A DNA stretch of 64,000 bases from an uncultured Roseobacter sp. Lineage in GTDB: Bacteria; Pseudomonadota; Alphaproteobacteria; Rhodobacterales; Rhodobacteraceae. Numbering within the stretch: the first letter of the stretch is position 1; each line of letters begins with the position of its first letter. The notes under the pieces are model-generated. The model ran no database searches, was not told the DNA's origin, and was given only the letters and a program-made list of their open reading frames with translations. The DNA lies in the NCBI RefSeq assembly GCF_947491795.1, contig NZ_CANLKW010000003.1, forward strand, positions 248,001 through 312,000, written 5' to 3'. Below, piece by piece: positions 8,346-17,320 of this stretch. Both the position numbers and the translations under genes were made by a program.

Positions 8346-9745
8346 TGGCCTGCAACCTTCCAGTAGTCACCGAAAACCTCTTCCAGAGAGGGCTCGCGCA
8401 CAGGGATTTCCCGAATGATTTTCGTGGTCTGCATGAAGTGTTTCCAGTGCAGATTGTCATCGATCGAATTGCCGCCCCATGAGCCGCACCCCATAGACAG
8501 CGAAAACGGCATCCCGTTGTTGAACGCGCCACCTGTGGCAAAACAATGAGCCTGGTTCACGATCACCCGGCACGTCGGCAGAGCACGTCCCAGAGTAACA
8601 GCGCGGGCGTCATCCTGCGAATGCAGTCCGACCGAATGCCCCGCCCCCTGATGGGCCAGAATCCGGCCCGTGACAGCCACTGCATCCTCAAAGTCCGCTG
8701 CCCGGTAGAGTGCCGCAACCCGCGACAGTTTTTCACCCGACAAGGGATGACCGGGGCCAATGCCAGACGTCTCAACCGCCAGGTATTCCGTGCCTTCAGG
8801 CACATCGTTTTCCATCCCCAGCGCGCGCAGCATTTTGTCGGCATCCTGCGCAATGACCGATCTGTTCAGGTGCCCGTCCGGCCAGAGGGCGCTGACAATC
8901 CGCGCCTCGTCCCGGACAACCGCGCCTCCTGCACGGGCCATGGCTGCCAGAAAGGCGTCATAGACCGCGTCCACAACAACAATCGCGTTTTCGGAAGAGC
9001 ACGACGTGGCATTGTCAAAGGTCTTGGAAGCGCGGATTTTTTCGGCGGCTGCATCCAGATCGCAGGTTTCATCCACGATGACGGTGACATTACCTGCCCC
9101 GACCGCCAAAGCCGGCGTGCCGGACGTATAGGCCCGCCGCACATTGTTCTGCGAGCCGGTGACGACGATCAGATCCGCGGTCTCCAGCAGCCGCTGGGTC
9201 TGTTCCTTGCTGCCCTTGCCCGGCACCATCTGCACCAGGTTCGGATCTTCTCCGATCTTCTCAAATTCGCGGTGCACGTAATCGAGCAGCGCGACACAGG
9301 CAGGCACGCCTTTGGGCGATGGCGACAGCACAATGGAATTGCCGCACTTCAGCGCGTTAATGATATTGTTCGCCGGCGTTGCCGCCGGATTGGTGGACGG
9401 CACGACCGCACCGATCACACCCATGGCACGCGCGATACGGGTGATCCCCGTTTCGGCATCCTCACTGATAACACCATAGGTTTTCTGACCCGCGATGTCG
9501 CGCATCAGCCCCAACGTTTTGCGGTGGTTTTTGGTGATTTTATCCGCTGTGTTCCCAAGGCCCGTGGTTTCGACGGCAAGCCCGGCCAGATGGCGGTTGC
9601 GCGCGGGCTCCATAGTCGCCCATGCAGCTGCCTGCGCTGCACGGTCATAGCGTTCCTGCGACCCCTGCGCCTCATACATTTTCTGGGCGGCACGGGCGCG
9701 GGCCACGATCTCATCTGTCTGAGCAAGACTGTCCGGCGCGTTCAT
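8342..9745 (-). CDS. sauS: Acylating aldehyde dehydrogenase, probable sulfoacetaldehyde dehydrogenase
   Basis: A 467-residue CoA-acylating aldehyde dehydrogenase. The catalytic cysteine is in FDNATSCSSENAIVV, and the N-terminus resembles the AdhE/EutE/SauS group (AGQKTYGVISEDAETGI). In the sulfoacetate route it reduces sulfoacetyl-CoA to sulfoacetaldehyde, which Xsc would cleave; xsc is not in this window. ATG at 9745 is preferred because GGGA lies correctly upstream; an ATG nine codons earlier lacks a ribosome site. It is coupled to the CoA ligase and lies 57 bases after the TctC-type gene, with a stem-loop between. Confidence 0.7.
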   Translation of the reverse strand: MNAPDSLAQTDEIVARARAAQKMYEAQGSQERYDRAAQAAAWATMEPARNRHLAGLAVETTGLGNTADKITKNHRKTLGLMRDIAGQKTYGVISEDAETGITRIARAMGVIGAVVPSTNPAATPANNIINALKCGNSIVLSPSPKGVPACVALLDYVHREFEKIGEDPNLVQMVPGKGSKEQTQRLLETADLIVVTGSQNNVRRAYTSGTPALAVGAGNVTVIVDETCDLDAAAEKIRASKTFDNATSCSSENAIVVVDAVYDAFLAAMARAGGAVVRDEARIVSALWPDGHLNRSVIAQDADKMLRALGMENDVPEGTEYLAVETSGIGPGHPLSGEKLSRVAALYRAADFEDAVAVTGRILAHQGAGHSVGLHSQDDARAVTLGRALPTCRVIVNQAHCFATGGAFNNGMPFSLSMGCGSWGGNSIDDNLHWKHFMQTTKIIREIPVREPSLEEVFGDYWKVAGQ

Positions 9746-9765
9746 GATGTTTTCCCAATGCCTGG

Positions 9766-9793
9766 GCCCCACCCCGCAGGTGCGGGATGGGGC
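9766..9793 (-). other. Intercistronic stem-loop between TctC-type and dehydrogenase genes
   Basis: GCCCCA-C-CCCGCA pairs with TGCGGG-A-TGGGGC around a two-base loop. It lies directly downstream of the binding-protein gene in the minus-strand operon and has no T-run. As with two other hairpins in this window, it is placed to stabilise the binding-protein message or dampen downstream transcription. Confidence 0.6.
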
Positions 9794-9802
9794 GTATTGA
9801 TA

Positions 9803-10771
9803 TCAAAGACCGGCAAGCAGCTCTTTGAGTGTTTCCTCGCGGGCAGCCCACATGGCCAGCACCTCGTCCCGGGTCATGATGTTCATCGGCGATCCACCGG
9901 CTTTCATCTTTCCGGCCACGCGTGTGTTTTCAAACATCGCGGGCACCGTCTCGGCCAGCTTGTCGATCACACCCTGCGGCGTGCCTTTGGGCACCATGAC
10001 ACCGCGAAAGTTCACCGAGGAATTGTCAACGTCCAGGCCGCTTTCCTTCATGGTCGGCACATCGGGCAGAAATTCGTTGCGCTCCAGATCGGCGACGGCC
10101 AGGATTTTGACATTACCCGCCTCACGCGCGCGGAACGCGTCGCTGAGGTTGTTGATACCGGCCAGCACTTCGCCTGCAATCACCGCTTTCATCGCTGCAG
10201 CACCACCCCCTTTGGTGGGGATATAGGCCATTTTGAACCCGCCTGCTTTTTCCATCTGCAGCGCGGCAATGTGGTGACCCACAAAAAGACCCGCACCGGA
10301 TGTCGTCAGCTTGCCCGGATTGGCGGAGGCGAAATCCATGACATCCTGCAGCGTGTTGAATTCACTGTCGGCACCGACAACCAGAACCGCCGGATCAGCG
10401 CCCCAGTTTGCAATCGGCTCAAAGCTGTCTGCTGAATACTCAACGCCGCCCTTGATCGACTGCGCGATGAAATGCGGGATGTTGTAGGCCCCCAGCGTAT
10501 AGCCATCGGCCTCGGCCTGCGTGGCCAGCCAGTTCCAGCCGACACGCCCGCCCGCACCGGGTTTGTTCAGGATCGCGATGGGCATGCCCAGGGCGTCCTC
10601 GTTCCCGGCGGTCATGGTCACGATACGCGCCTGAAAGTCGGTCGCGCCACCTGCGCCATAGCTGACCATCATCATGATGGGCCGCTCAGGATAATTGGCG
10701 TGTCCGTCAGCAGCCGCTGATGTCGTCAGACCCGCGAGGGCAATGGCCGCCCCTGCCAGTAGTTTCTTCAT
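9803..10771 (-). CDS. TTT-family substrate-binding protein (TctC type)
   Basis: A 322-residue periplasmic binding protein of the tripartite tricarboxylate transporter family (Bug/TctC). A signal peptide is present (KKLLAGAAIALAGLTTSAAA), followed by the family pattern YPERPIMMMVSYGAGGATD and NKPGAGGRVGW. ATG at 10771 has GGAGG upstream; an earlier in-frame start is poorer. It forms one operon with TctB and TctA genes upstream and the CoA ligase pathway downstream. Sulfoacetate uptake is the likely job, by context only. Confidence 0.88.
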   Translation of the reverse strand: MKKLLAGAAIALAGLTTSAAADGHANYPERPIMMMVSYGAGGATDFQARIVTMTAGNEDALGMPIAILNKPGAGGRVGWNWLATQAEADGYTLGAYNIPHFIAQSIKGGVEYSADSFEPIANWGADPAVLVVGADSEFNTLQDVMDFASANPGKLTTSGAGLFVGHHIAALQMEKAGGFKMAYIPTKGGGAAAMKAVIAGEVLAGINNLSDAFRAREAGNVKILAVADLERNEFLPDVPTMKESGLDVDNSSVNFRGVMVPKGTPQGVIDKLAETVPAMFENTRVAGKMKAGGSPMNIMTRDEVLAMWAAREETLKELLAGL

Positions 10772-10810
10772 GTTTCTTCCTCCCAATGAAATTCTGCCGC
10801 TTTGCGCGGT

Positions 10811-11281
10811 TCAGAAAAATATCTCCCGCGGTGTGTACACCTTGAGCAACAATGCAAAGAGACCGTACATAACGGCCATAAAGCAGGCCGTGATGATGAT
10901 GCGCCGGACCCATGACCTGGCTTCCCCGTGAGGGGCCGGATCGTACAGGCTCAGCAAGATGAAAAAGGCGATGGCAGTGGCGGTATAGAACCCCAGACCC
11001 CTGGCCGCCCAGAAGATATAGATCAGAGCAACCAACAGCCCCGGTGCCAGATTGGTCAGCTGGCGCAACGAGAGGCCATTGCCAACCCGGGTCCATCCGA
11101 GGCACGCCTTGGCGAAAGTCCACAGTGCCAGAACGACAAAGACCGTTGCAATCAGGCGCGGAAACAGAAAGGCCTCTGATGGCTGCTGGGTATAACTAAC
11201 CCATGTCACCCAGATGCCAACGGCGGCGACAACACCCGAGCCGATGATGTGCTGAACCCGCGGAAGGGACATATCGCTCAT
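10811..11281 (-). CDS. TTT-family small membrane subunit (TctB type)
   Basis: A 156-residue protein with four hydrophobic segments (IIGSGVVAAVGIWVTWVSYT; FPRLIATVFVVLALWTFA; PGLLVALIYIFWAARGLGF; ITACFMAVMYGLFALLL). Size and layout match TctB, the small subunit of tripartite tricarboxylate transporters. The start ATG overlaps the stop of the TctA gene as ATGA, so the two are translationally coupled. It is 39 bases upstream of the binding-protein gene. Confidence 0.85.
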   Translation of the reverse strand: MSDMSLPRVQHIIGSGVVAAVGIWVTWVSYTQQPSEAFLFPRLIATVFVVLALWTFAKACLGWTRVGNGLSLRQLTNLAPGLLVALIYIFWAARGLGFYTATAIAFFILLSLYDPAPHGEARSWVRRIIITACFMAVMYGLFALLLKVYTPREIFF

Positions 11282-12789
11282 GCCATGATCTCCTCTTTTG
11301 AGGTGTACCGGCGCGCGCGCAGCTCCATCCATGCCGAATAGATGATCGAGGCAATCACCACCACGATCAGGAAAATGTTGAGCGTGCCGCCAAAGAAATA
11401 GGGGGCCATGCCGTCTGTTGCGCTGGCAATCATGCTGCCCTGGATAAAGTTGGATTCGGCAATGGGCCCGAGGATCAGGCCCAGCACGAGCGGTGCTGCC
11501 GAAAAGCCGAAACGCTCGAGGAAATACATCATCACGCCGAGACCCGCCATGACATAGACGTCACCCATACTGGACTGCACCGAGTAGCTGCCAAAAACCG
11601 CGAGGCCCAGAACCACAGCGGCCATCACGCTGTGTGGCACCTGGGCGACCTTTGCCGCCATGCCCGCCACATAGAGCCCGAAGAGGCACATCAGAACCTG
11701 TCCGATCAGCATCGAATTGATAAATGTCCAGGCCACGTCCGGGTGGTTGTCAAACAGATCCGTGCCGGGAAAAATCCCATGGATCAACAGCCCGCCCAGC
11801 AACACAGCCGCCGTCGGGGAGCCCGGAATAGACAGTGTCAGCAGCGGCACCAGCGACGGGCCAACCATGGCGTTGTTTGCAGATTCTGCCGCGACCAGAC
11901 CCTCGGGATGCCCGGTGCCGAATTTATGCTGATCGGGGCTGAACTTCTTGGACTGATCATAGGCTACCAGCCCGGCAATCTGGCCACCCACCCCGGGAAT
12001 GAGCCCGATGATCGACCCGGTGATCGTGCCGATGCCCATCGCGCGCTTGTTCTTCATCAGTTCACGGACCGCACCGCTGATTGGGTGTTTTTGCACACGG
12101 ATCACCTCGGCCCCGTCGTTGCGGCGTCCCTTGGCAAACATCGTGATCACCTGCGGAATGGCAAACAGCCCGATAAGCGCCGCAATGATGTTGATGCCAC
12201 CGCCCAGAGCAGGATGGAAAATGAAACGCTGCGCGCCCATAATGTCGTCAAATCCGATGGTGGCCAGCCACAGGCCGATGCAGCCCGACAAAAGACCCTT
12301 TACCACCGAGCTGGAATCGAGCGAACCAATGACCGTGACACCCAGAATGGCCAGCCAGAAGAGATGGCTGGGGCCAAAAGCAAGCGCCCATTGCGCCAGA
12401 ACCGGTGTCAGGAAAATCAACAGCAGCACACCAAAAATACCGCCGACAGCAGACGACAGGAACGACAGCTGCAGCGCCTTGGCCCCCTCGCCTTTCTGCG
12501 CCATAGTGTGCCCGTCAAGGGTGGTGGCGATGTTGGCCGGCGCGCCTGGGATCTTGAGAAGAATGGCAGATACGGCCCCTCCGGCCACGGTAGAGGTATA
12601 GGCCGCGCCCAGCAGGATCAGCCCCTGGGCCGCTTCCAGCTGAAACGTAAACGGGATAAGAAGAGCCACGGCCATCGTCGGAGACAGACCTGGTGTCGCG
12701 CCAAGGATCAACCCGCCAATGGTCCCCAGCAGCAGCAAACCAAAGTTCACCGGTGTGAAAACATCGCCAAAGTAAAAAATGAATTCCAC
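11278..12789 (-). CDS. TTT-family large permease (TctA type)
   Basis: A 503-residue polytopic membrane protein with the TctA hallmarks GLILGATPGLSPTMAVALL near the N-terminus and GLIPGVGGQIAGLVAYDQSK in the middle. These paired G-P-G motifs mark the two repeated halves of the permease. It is the first gene of the minus-strand operon TctA-TctB-TctC-dehydrogenase-CoA ligase. Transcription likely starts in the 98-base region shared with the divergent LacI gene. Confidence 0.92.
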   Translation of the reverse strand: MEFIFYFGDVFTPVNFGLLLLGTIGGLILGATPGLSPTMAVALLIPFTFQLEAAQGLILLGAAYTSTVAGGAVSAILLKIPGAPANIATTLDGHTMAQKGEGAKALQLSFLSSAVGGIFGVLLLIFLTPVLAQWALAFGPSHLFWLAILGVTVIGSLDSSSVVKGLLSGCIGLWLATIGFDDIMGAQRFIFHPALGGGINIIAALIGLFAIPQVITMFAKGRRNDGAEVIRVQKHPISGAVRELMKNKRAMGIGTITGSIIGLIPGVGGQIAGLVAYDQSKKFSPDQHKFGTGHPEGLVAAESANNAMVGPSLVPLLTLSIPGSPTAAVLLGGLLIHGIFPGTDLFDNHPDVAWTFINSMLIGQVLMCLFGLYVAGMAAKVAQVPHSVMAAVVLGLAVFGSYSVQSSMGDVYVMAGLGVMMYFLERFGFSAAPLVLGLILGPIAESNFIQGSMIASATDGMAPYFFGGTLNIFLIVVVIASIIYSAWMELRARRYTSKEEIMA

Positions 12790-12834
12790 TGTGCCTCCCC
12801 GGGAGCAAGTGCCCTTGACTTAAAAACCGTAAAC

Positions 12835-12864
12835 AATGAAAACAGTTTTGCAAATGTTTTCATT
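12835..12864. promoter_or_regulatory. Inverted-repeat operator between the TTT operon and its LacI regulator
   Basis: AATGAAAAC and GTTTTCATT form a 9-bp inverted repeat with a 12-bp spacer. A second shorter dyad, AAAACAGTTTT, is nested at 12839-12849. The element sits between the divergent tctA-like and lacI-like genes and is AT-rich compared with its surroundings, as expected for a promoter-operator. Confidence 0.6.
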
Positions 12865-12887
12865 TTTACTTTCAGATATGGTCTCAA

Positions 12888-13910
12888 GTGGCTGAAAAAA
12901 ATCATAATAAAGTTGATATTTTCGATGTCGCGAGGCGTTCCGGCGTTTCGATTTCAACCGTATCGCGCAGCTTTAACCACCCCGAACAGGTAAAACCTGC
13001 GACTCGCAAAAAGATTGACCGGGCCGTGCGGGACCTGGGCTATATCCGAAATCGCGCGGCTCAGACCATGCATGGCATCCGCAGTGGCACGATCGGGCTG
13101 GTCGTGCCCACGATTGACCACACGATTTTCGCGGAGCTCATCCATTCCTTTTCCCAGTCAGTCGAAGAACAGGGATTTCTCATTCTGGTTGCCAGCCACG
13201 GATATGACCTGGAAAAAGAATACGCCGTGGTCCGTAAATTCCTGGAGCACCGCGTCGACGGTGTCGCTCTGATCGGTCAGGACCATTCCGAGGCAACCTA
13301 CCAGCTGCTGGAAAGCAACGGCACACCGGCAGTGTCCATGTGGAATTACGACCCGGCGTCCCGCCTGTCCTGTGTGGGGTCAGACAATGCGCTGGCGGGG
13401 CAGTTGGCCGCACAATGCCTGCTCGACCATGGGCACCGGGATATCGCGATGCTGTTTCCGCCCCGGTCAGACAACGACCGTGCGCGGGGCCGGTATGACG
13501 GTGCGATGCGCACCCTGCAGGCCGCAGGTGTTCACCCCGAAGGCGATATGCTGGCCGAAAGCCTCTACAGTCTGCGCGAGGCCCGCGAGGCGATTGCCGG
13601 TGTCCTGCGCCGCCCGTCACGCCCGACAGCATTGCTTTGCGGAAACGACGTGCTCGCCGCCGGCGCGCTCTGGCAGGCACAGGACGAGGGTCTGCGGGTG
13701 CCGGACGATCTGTCCATCGTCGGTATCGGCGATTTCAAAGGGTCCGGGGAGATGAGCCCTGCCCTGACCACAGTTCATCTGCCTGCACGCGAAATCGGTT
13801 TTCTGTCAGGTCAGCAGATGGTGGCAATTATCGCGGGCAGTGCCAGCCAGACCATACGTATCGACTGTGCCATCAGGTTGAATGTGCGCCAGACCTGCCG
13901 CCGGATCTGA
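12888..13910 (+). CDS. LacI-family regulator of the TTT/sulfoacetate operon
   Basis: A 340-residue LacI/GalR regulator. The helix-turn-helix is at residues about 9-33 (VDIFDVARRSGVSISTVSRS) and the sensor domain follows (GTIGLVVPTIDHTIFAELIH; DLSIVGIGDFKGSGEMSPAL). The start is GTG at 12888; the nearby upstream ATG is out of frame and hits a stop after a few codons. It is divergent from the TTT transporter operon and probably represses it, perhaps responding to sulfoacetate or a derived acyl-CoA. The ligand is not identifiable from sequence. Confidence 0.88.
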   Translation: MAEKNHNKVDIFDVARRSGVSISTVSRSFNHPEQVKPATRKKIDRAVRDLGYIRNRAAQTMHGIRSGTIGLVVPTIDHTIFAELIHSFSQSVEEQGFLILVASHGYDLEKEYAVVRKFLEHRVDGVALIGQDHSEATYQLLESNGTPAVSMWNYDPASRLSCVGSDNALAGQLAAQCLLDHGHRDIAMLFPPRSDNDRARGRYDGAMRTLQAAGVHPEGDMLAESLYSLREAREAIAGVLRRPSRPTALLCGNDVLAAGALWQAQDEGLRVPDDLSIVGIGDFKGSGEMSPALTTVHLPAREIGFLSGQQMVAIIAGSASQTIRIDCAIRLNVRQTCRRI

Positions 13911-13918
13911 CGCCGGAG

Positions 13919-15409
13919 TTATCCAGCAAAAAGTGGCGTGCTGGCCGCGATTGCCCAGGCAAAGCACAATCCCAGAGCAATACCCGCTGTTTCGGGTCCT
14001 GCCCTGCGGCTGATCCAGTGGCCCATCGTCCCGTAGACCAGCCAGAACAGCAGCAGAACCGGCAGCACCGTAAAAAGAAGTCCCATCTGGCCTGTGCCGG
14101 TGCTCATTAACAGCGCCAGAACGCCCACCGGCGCAACACGCCCGGTTATCCGCTGCCACAGTGGCGCGTTGTGATGCAACATCCGGTCGGCGAGCATAAA
14201 CGGGAGTGTTCCAAGGCACAGAACGGCCATCAGCGGCAACCGGGGACCGACTGGCACAAACGCGGCACCATACCGGTCCAGCGCCAGCGCAAACACGCCA
14301 AGACCCCAGAAAAGGAGCAGCGCGGTACCGGCAGGCGACGGCGCTCTGAACCTTCGTCCGCTTTTGTACAACAGCGCCAGGCAAACAGCCCCCCAGACAC
14401 ACAGAAAAACGGCGAGGCCCTGAAAAGCAGCGATCCCCGCGACGCTTCCCGCGCCAAAGGATGCCGCCACGAAACCCGCGCTCCCCGCCGCCACCTGAAT
14501 TCCCAGATAGCGGCCAGGGTTCAGTGGCGTCCCCTCAATCTGGCCGGCGGGAAGGACACGGGACAGAGGGCGTAACAACATTACCAGCGAGACAAGCAGC
14601 ACAAGTATCCACGGGCTCGTAACAACAGATCGCCCGTCGGGCGTATGCCCGAGCGTTGCCGCCAGCCAGTCGCGGGTTTCCCGAAGTGTTGTTGTGCTGA
14701 AAAGAACGCTCAGATGCTCCGTACCTGGTGCCGCGACCGCGCGGCGCATCAGATCACCGCGCCGCACTGTCTGGCCTTCGACTGCCTGCGGGTCCGTCTG
14801 CGCCAGATAGCCAAGCGCTACGGCGCGCAGCCGGTGCTCCCAGGCGCCCGAAATCATAAGCAGCGCTCCGGGGGCCGTTTCAGTGACCGCATCCGAATAC
14901 ATTGAGATCGCAACGATGGAAGAAGCATCCGGTGTGTTTTCTGCGGCACGGATTATGACATCTGTTGCCATGGAATGCCCGACAAATCCGGCAGGCCCTG
15001 TCAGACCGGTATGGCCGCGCAGCCAATCCAGAACCTCTGCCGTCTGCGCCACCAGCTGCCGTGTCGTCCCCTCGATCCGCGTAATATCAGCGGACATAAG
15101 GGGTCTGCTGCGGCCATGACCGTGAAAATCAAAAGCCGCGACCGTAAATCCGGCGCGCGCCAGATCGAGCGATATGGTTTGCATCAGCGTTGTGGACCCG
15201 GCAAACCCGTGTGCAACAACCACAGGCGGGCCCACCGCGCGGCCCCCTGCATGGTAAAGCGTGACCGGCCCGGCACCTGTTTCGATCCGCTTAACGGTGA
15301 TCCCTGCGCGCTGCTGCTCAAGCTGCCACACCGACAAAAGCACCAACAGCGCCGCAGCAACCGCTAACCAAAAATCATACTTCTTCAGCCCTGCCATACC
15401 GCAGGACAT
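13919..15409 (-). CDS. Membrane-anchored alpha/beta hydrolase
   Basis: A 496-residue protein. A single N-terminal hydrophobic helix (LAVAAALLVLLSVWQL) is followed by an alpha/beta hydrolase domain with oxyanion motif VVVAHGFAGS, nucleophile serine 146 in FVGHSMATD and AAFDFHGHGRSRP. The C-terminal half (from about residue 270) carries around seven further hydrophobic segments of no recognised family. The motif GHSMA departs from the usual GxSxG in its last residue. The frame stays open far upstream, but those residues read as antisense of the next gene, so ATG 15409 (or 15397) is taken. It is convergent with the LacI gene, eight bases apart. The substrate is unknown. Confidence 0.7.
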   Translation of the reverse strand: MSCGMAGLKKYDFWLAVAAALLVLLSVWQLEQQRAGITVKRIETGAGPVTLYHAGGRAVGPPVVVAHGFAGSTTLMQTISLDLARAGFTVAAFDFHGHGRSRPLMSADITRIEGTTRQLVAQTAEVLDWLRGHTGLTGPAGFVGHSMATDVIIRAAENTPDASSIVAISMYSDAVTETAPGALLMISGAWEHRLRAVALGYLAQTDPQAVEGQTVRRGDLMRRAVAAPGTEHLSVLFSTTTLRETRDWLAATLGHTPDGRSVVTSPWILVLLVSLVMLLRPLSRVLPAGQIEGTPLNPGRYLGIQVAAGSAGFVAASFGAGSVAGIAAFQGLAVFLCVWGAVCLALLYKSGRRFRAPSPAGTALLLFWGLGVFALALDRYGAAFVPVGPRLPLMAVLCLGTLPFMLADRMLHHNAPLWQRITGRVAPVGVLALLMSTGTGQMGLLFTVLPVLLLFWLVYGTMGHWISRRAGPETAGIALGLCFAWAIAASTPLFAG

Positions 15410-15487
15410 AACCCACCGCCGCGCCAATGACAGGAAAATGATCCCACCTCTCTCGACCGGTCGCGTCGCGCGCACTACGTCCGGATT

Positions 15488-16195
15488 ATGTTTGTCGTGA
15501 GCCAGAGCACAGTTCTCAACCCCCAGGCACTGGAGACGGTGACCGTGCCGAAAAGGATGCTGGGTCGTATCGCCATTCTGCCACGGCGTGGCGCCGGTCT
15601 GCGGATCATAGCGCGGCTGGTCTTTGAAGCGCAGATGCTGCGCTATCTTTGTGCTCTGGCGCCATTTGTGATCGCCATGTTCATCTGGCCTCATCTGGCG
15701 CTGCCGATTTCGCAGGCACCTGTCCCTATGCTGATCGTGATCGCGGTGGTGGAGACAAAGGTATTTGCCATCAGGCCCGATGCGCGCGAGGCTCTGATCA
15801 GCGATGCGGACATGGCCAGACAGCTGGACGCTCTTCGATTTAACAGCCTGCACATCCTGACCCGCATCGCTGCTGCGCGCCAGATTACGACAGGTGAATT
15901 GCATCTGGTCGTGGAACAATCTGAGATTGCGCGGGTGTCCCCGCTCACGCTGGTGTCCGCCCAGATGGGCGGGCAAAAGCCCCGGGTGCTGACGCTTGAT
16001 CCGACCGAGCGTGCTCTGATCACCGATGCGCTCTTTGATGACACGCTGACCGAACGCGATCTGCTGCGCGTCAGCCTGCGCGAGGACAAAAACCTGCATG
16101 ACACAGTACTGGATGCCAGCACCGTTCCCGCCCACGCCCGGATGGCGGCACTAATGGATCAGTACTCAGCATCCCCTGCCCTGCAGGAGGCATGA
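15488..16195 (+). CDS. Uncharacterised membrane-associated protein upstream of MoxR-type ATPase
   Basis: A 235-residue protein I do not recognise. It has a hydrophobic hairpin-like stretch (YLCALAPFVIAMFIWPHLAL; MLIVIAVVETKVFAI) and a charged C-terminal half (LTLDPTERALITDALFDDTL). The start is uncertain: ATG 15488 has no clear ribosome site, and ATG 15557 is another choice. It ends five bases before the MoxR-like ATPase gene, so the two plus the VWA gene look like one operon. A role as a membrane partner of the ATPase/VWA pair is inference from position. Confidence 0.6.
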   Translation: MFVVSQSTVLNPQALETVTVPKRMLGRIAILPRRGAGLRIIARLVFEAQMLRYLCALAPFVIAMFIWPHLALPISQAPVPMLIVIAVVETKVFAIRPDAREALISDADMARQLDALRFNSLHILTRIAAARQITTGELHLVVEQSEIARVSPLTLVSAQMGGQKPRVLTLDPTERALITDALFDDTLTERDLLRVSLREDKNLHDTVLDASTVPAHARMAALMDQYSASPALQEA

Positions 16196-16199
16196 ACGG

Positions 16200-17318
16200 A
16201 TGTCCGTAAACACAGCCCCCCTCTCGGCAGGCCGGGTTCTTGATCTGCTGCGTGCGGGATGGGCCGCTCAGAGGGACGGCGCCCTGACAGCGTCGTGGAT
16301 GCTTCATGGCAGACCAGGCGTCGGCAAGACCGATATCGTCCGGCAACTGGCCGAGGAAACCGGTGCCACGCTCTTTGACCTGCGGCTTACCACAATCGAA
16401 CCGCAGGATCTGCGGGGCCTGCCCTACTATGACCATGCCGCGTCCAAAACCGTCTGGTACCGGCCCGAAGACCTGCCGGATGATCCGGATCAGCCGGCTA
16501 TCCTGTTTCTGGATGAGCTGACGGCCGCGTCTCCCTGGCTGCAGCCAACGGTTTACGGTCTGTTGCAGGAGCGTCGTGTTGGCCGGCACCGCCTGCCCGA
16601 CAATGTGTTTATCGTCGCCGCTGGTAACATGGTCGAGGACGGTGCAATCGCCTATGAGATGGGAACCGCCCTGTCAGACCGGCTGATCCATCTGATGATC
16701 CGCGCCGATGCAGAGGACTGGCTGCTCAACTTTGCAGCGCCGCGCGGGCTGGACCCGGCCGTTACCGCCTTTCTGCGCGGCCGCCCCGATCTGCTGGAAA
16801 CGACCGCAGACAGTCTGCAGCGCGGCCACATGATCGCCTGCACGCCGCGATCATGGGAACGGGTCAGCGCGATTATGGGCGCAGTTCAGGACCGGGCCTC
16901 CCGCCAGGCGATGATCGCCGGAACTCTGGGCGACGCGGTCGCTGCGGAGTTTTCTGTTATCGCCGATGACATCAGCGCAACTGTGCATATCGGTTCTCTG
17001 CTCGCGGCATCCGACAGGGACCGCCCGGCACAGTACCCGAACACGCTGCACGGTCTGAACGCTGTGGTGTTCGGACTGGTGGGCGCGACCACGCAACAAA
17101 CCGTCACGCAGGCGATTGCGGCCATGGAGGACATACGACATCTGGCAGAAACGCGTCCGGCGGAGGGTTTCGGGCGATTGCCCCTCGCCGAGCTGTGCAG
17201 TTTCGGCTTTGAAATGCTGATGGCCCGCGCGCTCAAAGAGGATATGGGTGCGGCTTTTGCTGCCTCGGAACCTTACGCGCGATATGCAGCCGACCGCCGT
17301 GCTGCGGGCCTCGACTGA
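16200..17318 (+). CDS. MoxR-type AAA+ ATPase
   Basis: A 372-residue AAA+ protein. Walker A is GRPGVGKT (residues 37-44), Walker B is PAILFLDELTAA, and sensor 1 is in VFIVAAGNMVEDGA. A C-terminal lid region carries TPRSWERVSAIM. MoxR ATPases work with VWA-domain proteins as chaperones that insert metals or activate enzyme complexes. The very next gene encodes a VWA-like protein three bases away, which supports that pairing. The client complex is not evident in the neighbourhood. Confidence 0.88.
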   Translation: MSVNTAPLSAGRVLDLLRAGWAAQRDGALTASWMLHGRPGVGKTDIVRQLAEETGATLFDLRLTTIEPQDLRGLPYYDHAASKTVWYRPEDLPDDPDQPAILFLDELTAASPWLQPTVYGLLQERRVGRHRLPDNVFIVAAGNMVEDGAIAYEMGTALSDRLIHLMIRADAEDWLLNFAAPRGLDPAVTAFLRGRPDLLETTADSLQRGHMIACTPRSWERVSAIMGAVQDRASRQAMIAGTLGDAVAAEFSVIADDISATVHIGSLLAASDRDRPAQYPNTLHGLNAVVFGLVGATTQQTVTQAIAAMEDIRHLAETRPAEGFGRLPLAELCSFGFEMLMARALKEDMGAAFAASEPYARYAADRRAAGLD

Positions 17319-17320
17319 GT

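Noticed and set aside
15410..16135. An in-frame 242-residue N-terminal extension of the membrane hydrolase
   Set aside because: It is antisense to the gene at 15488-16195, is rich in His/Arg/Gln without any domain, and the hydrophobic anchor expected at the N-terminus begins only at 15409.
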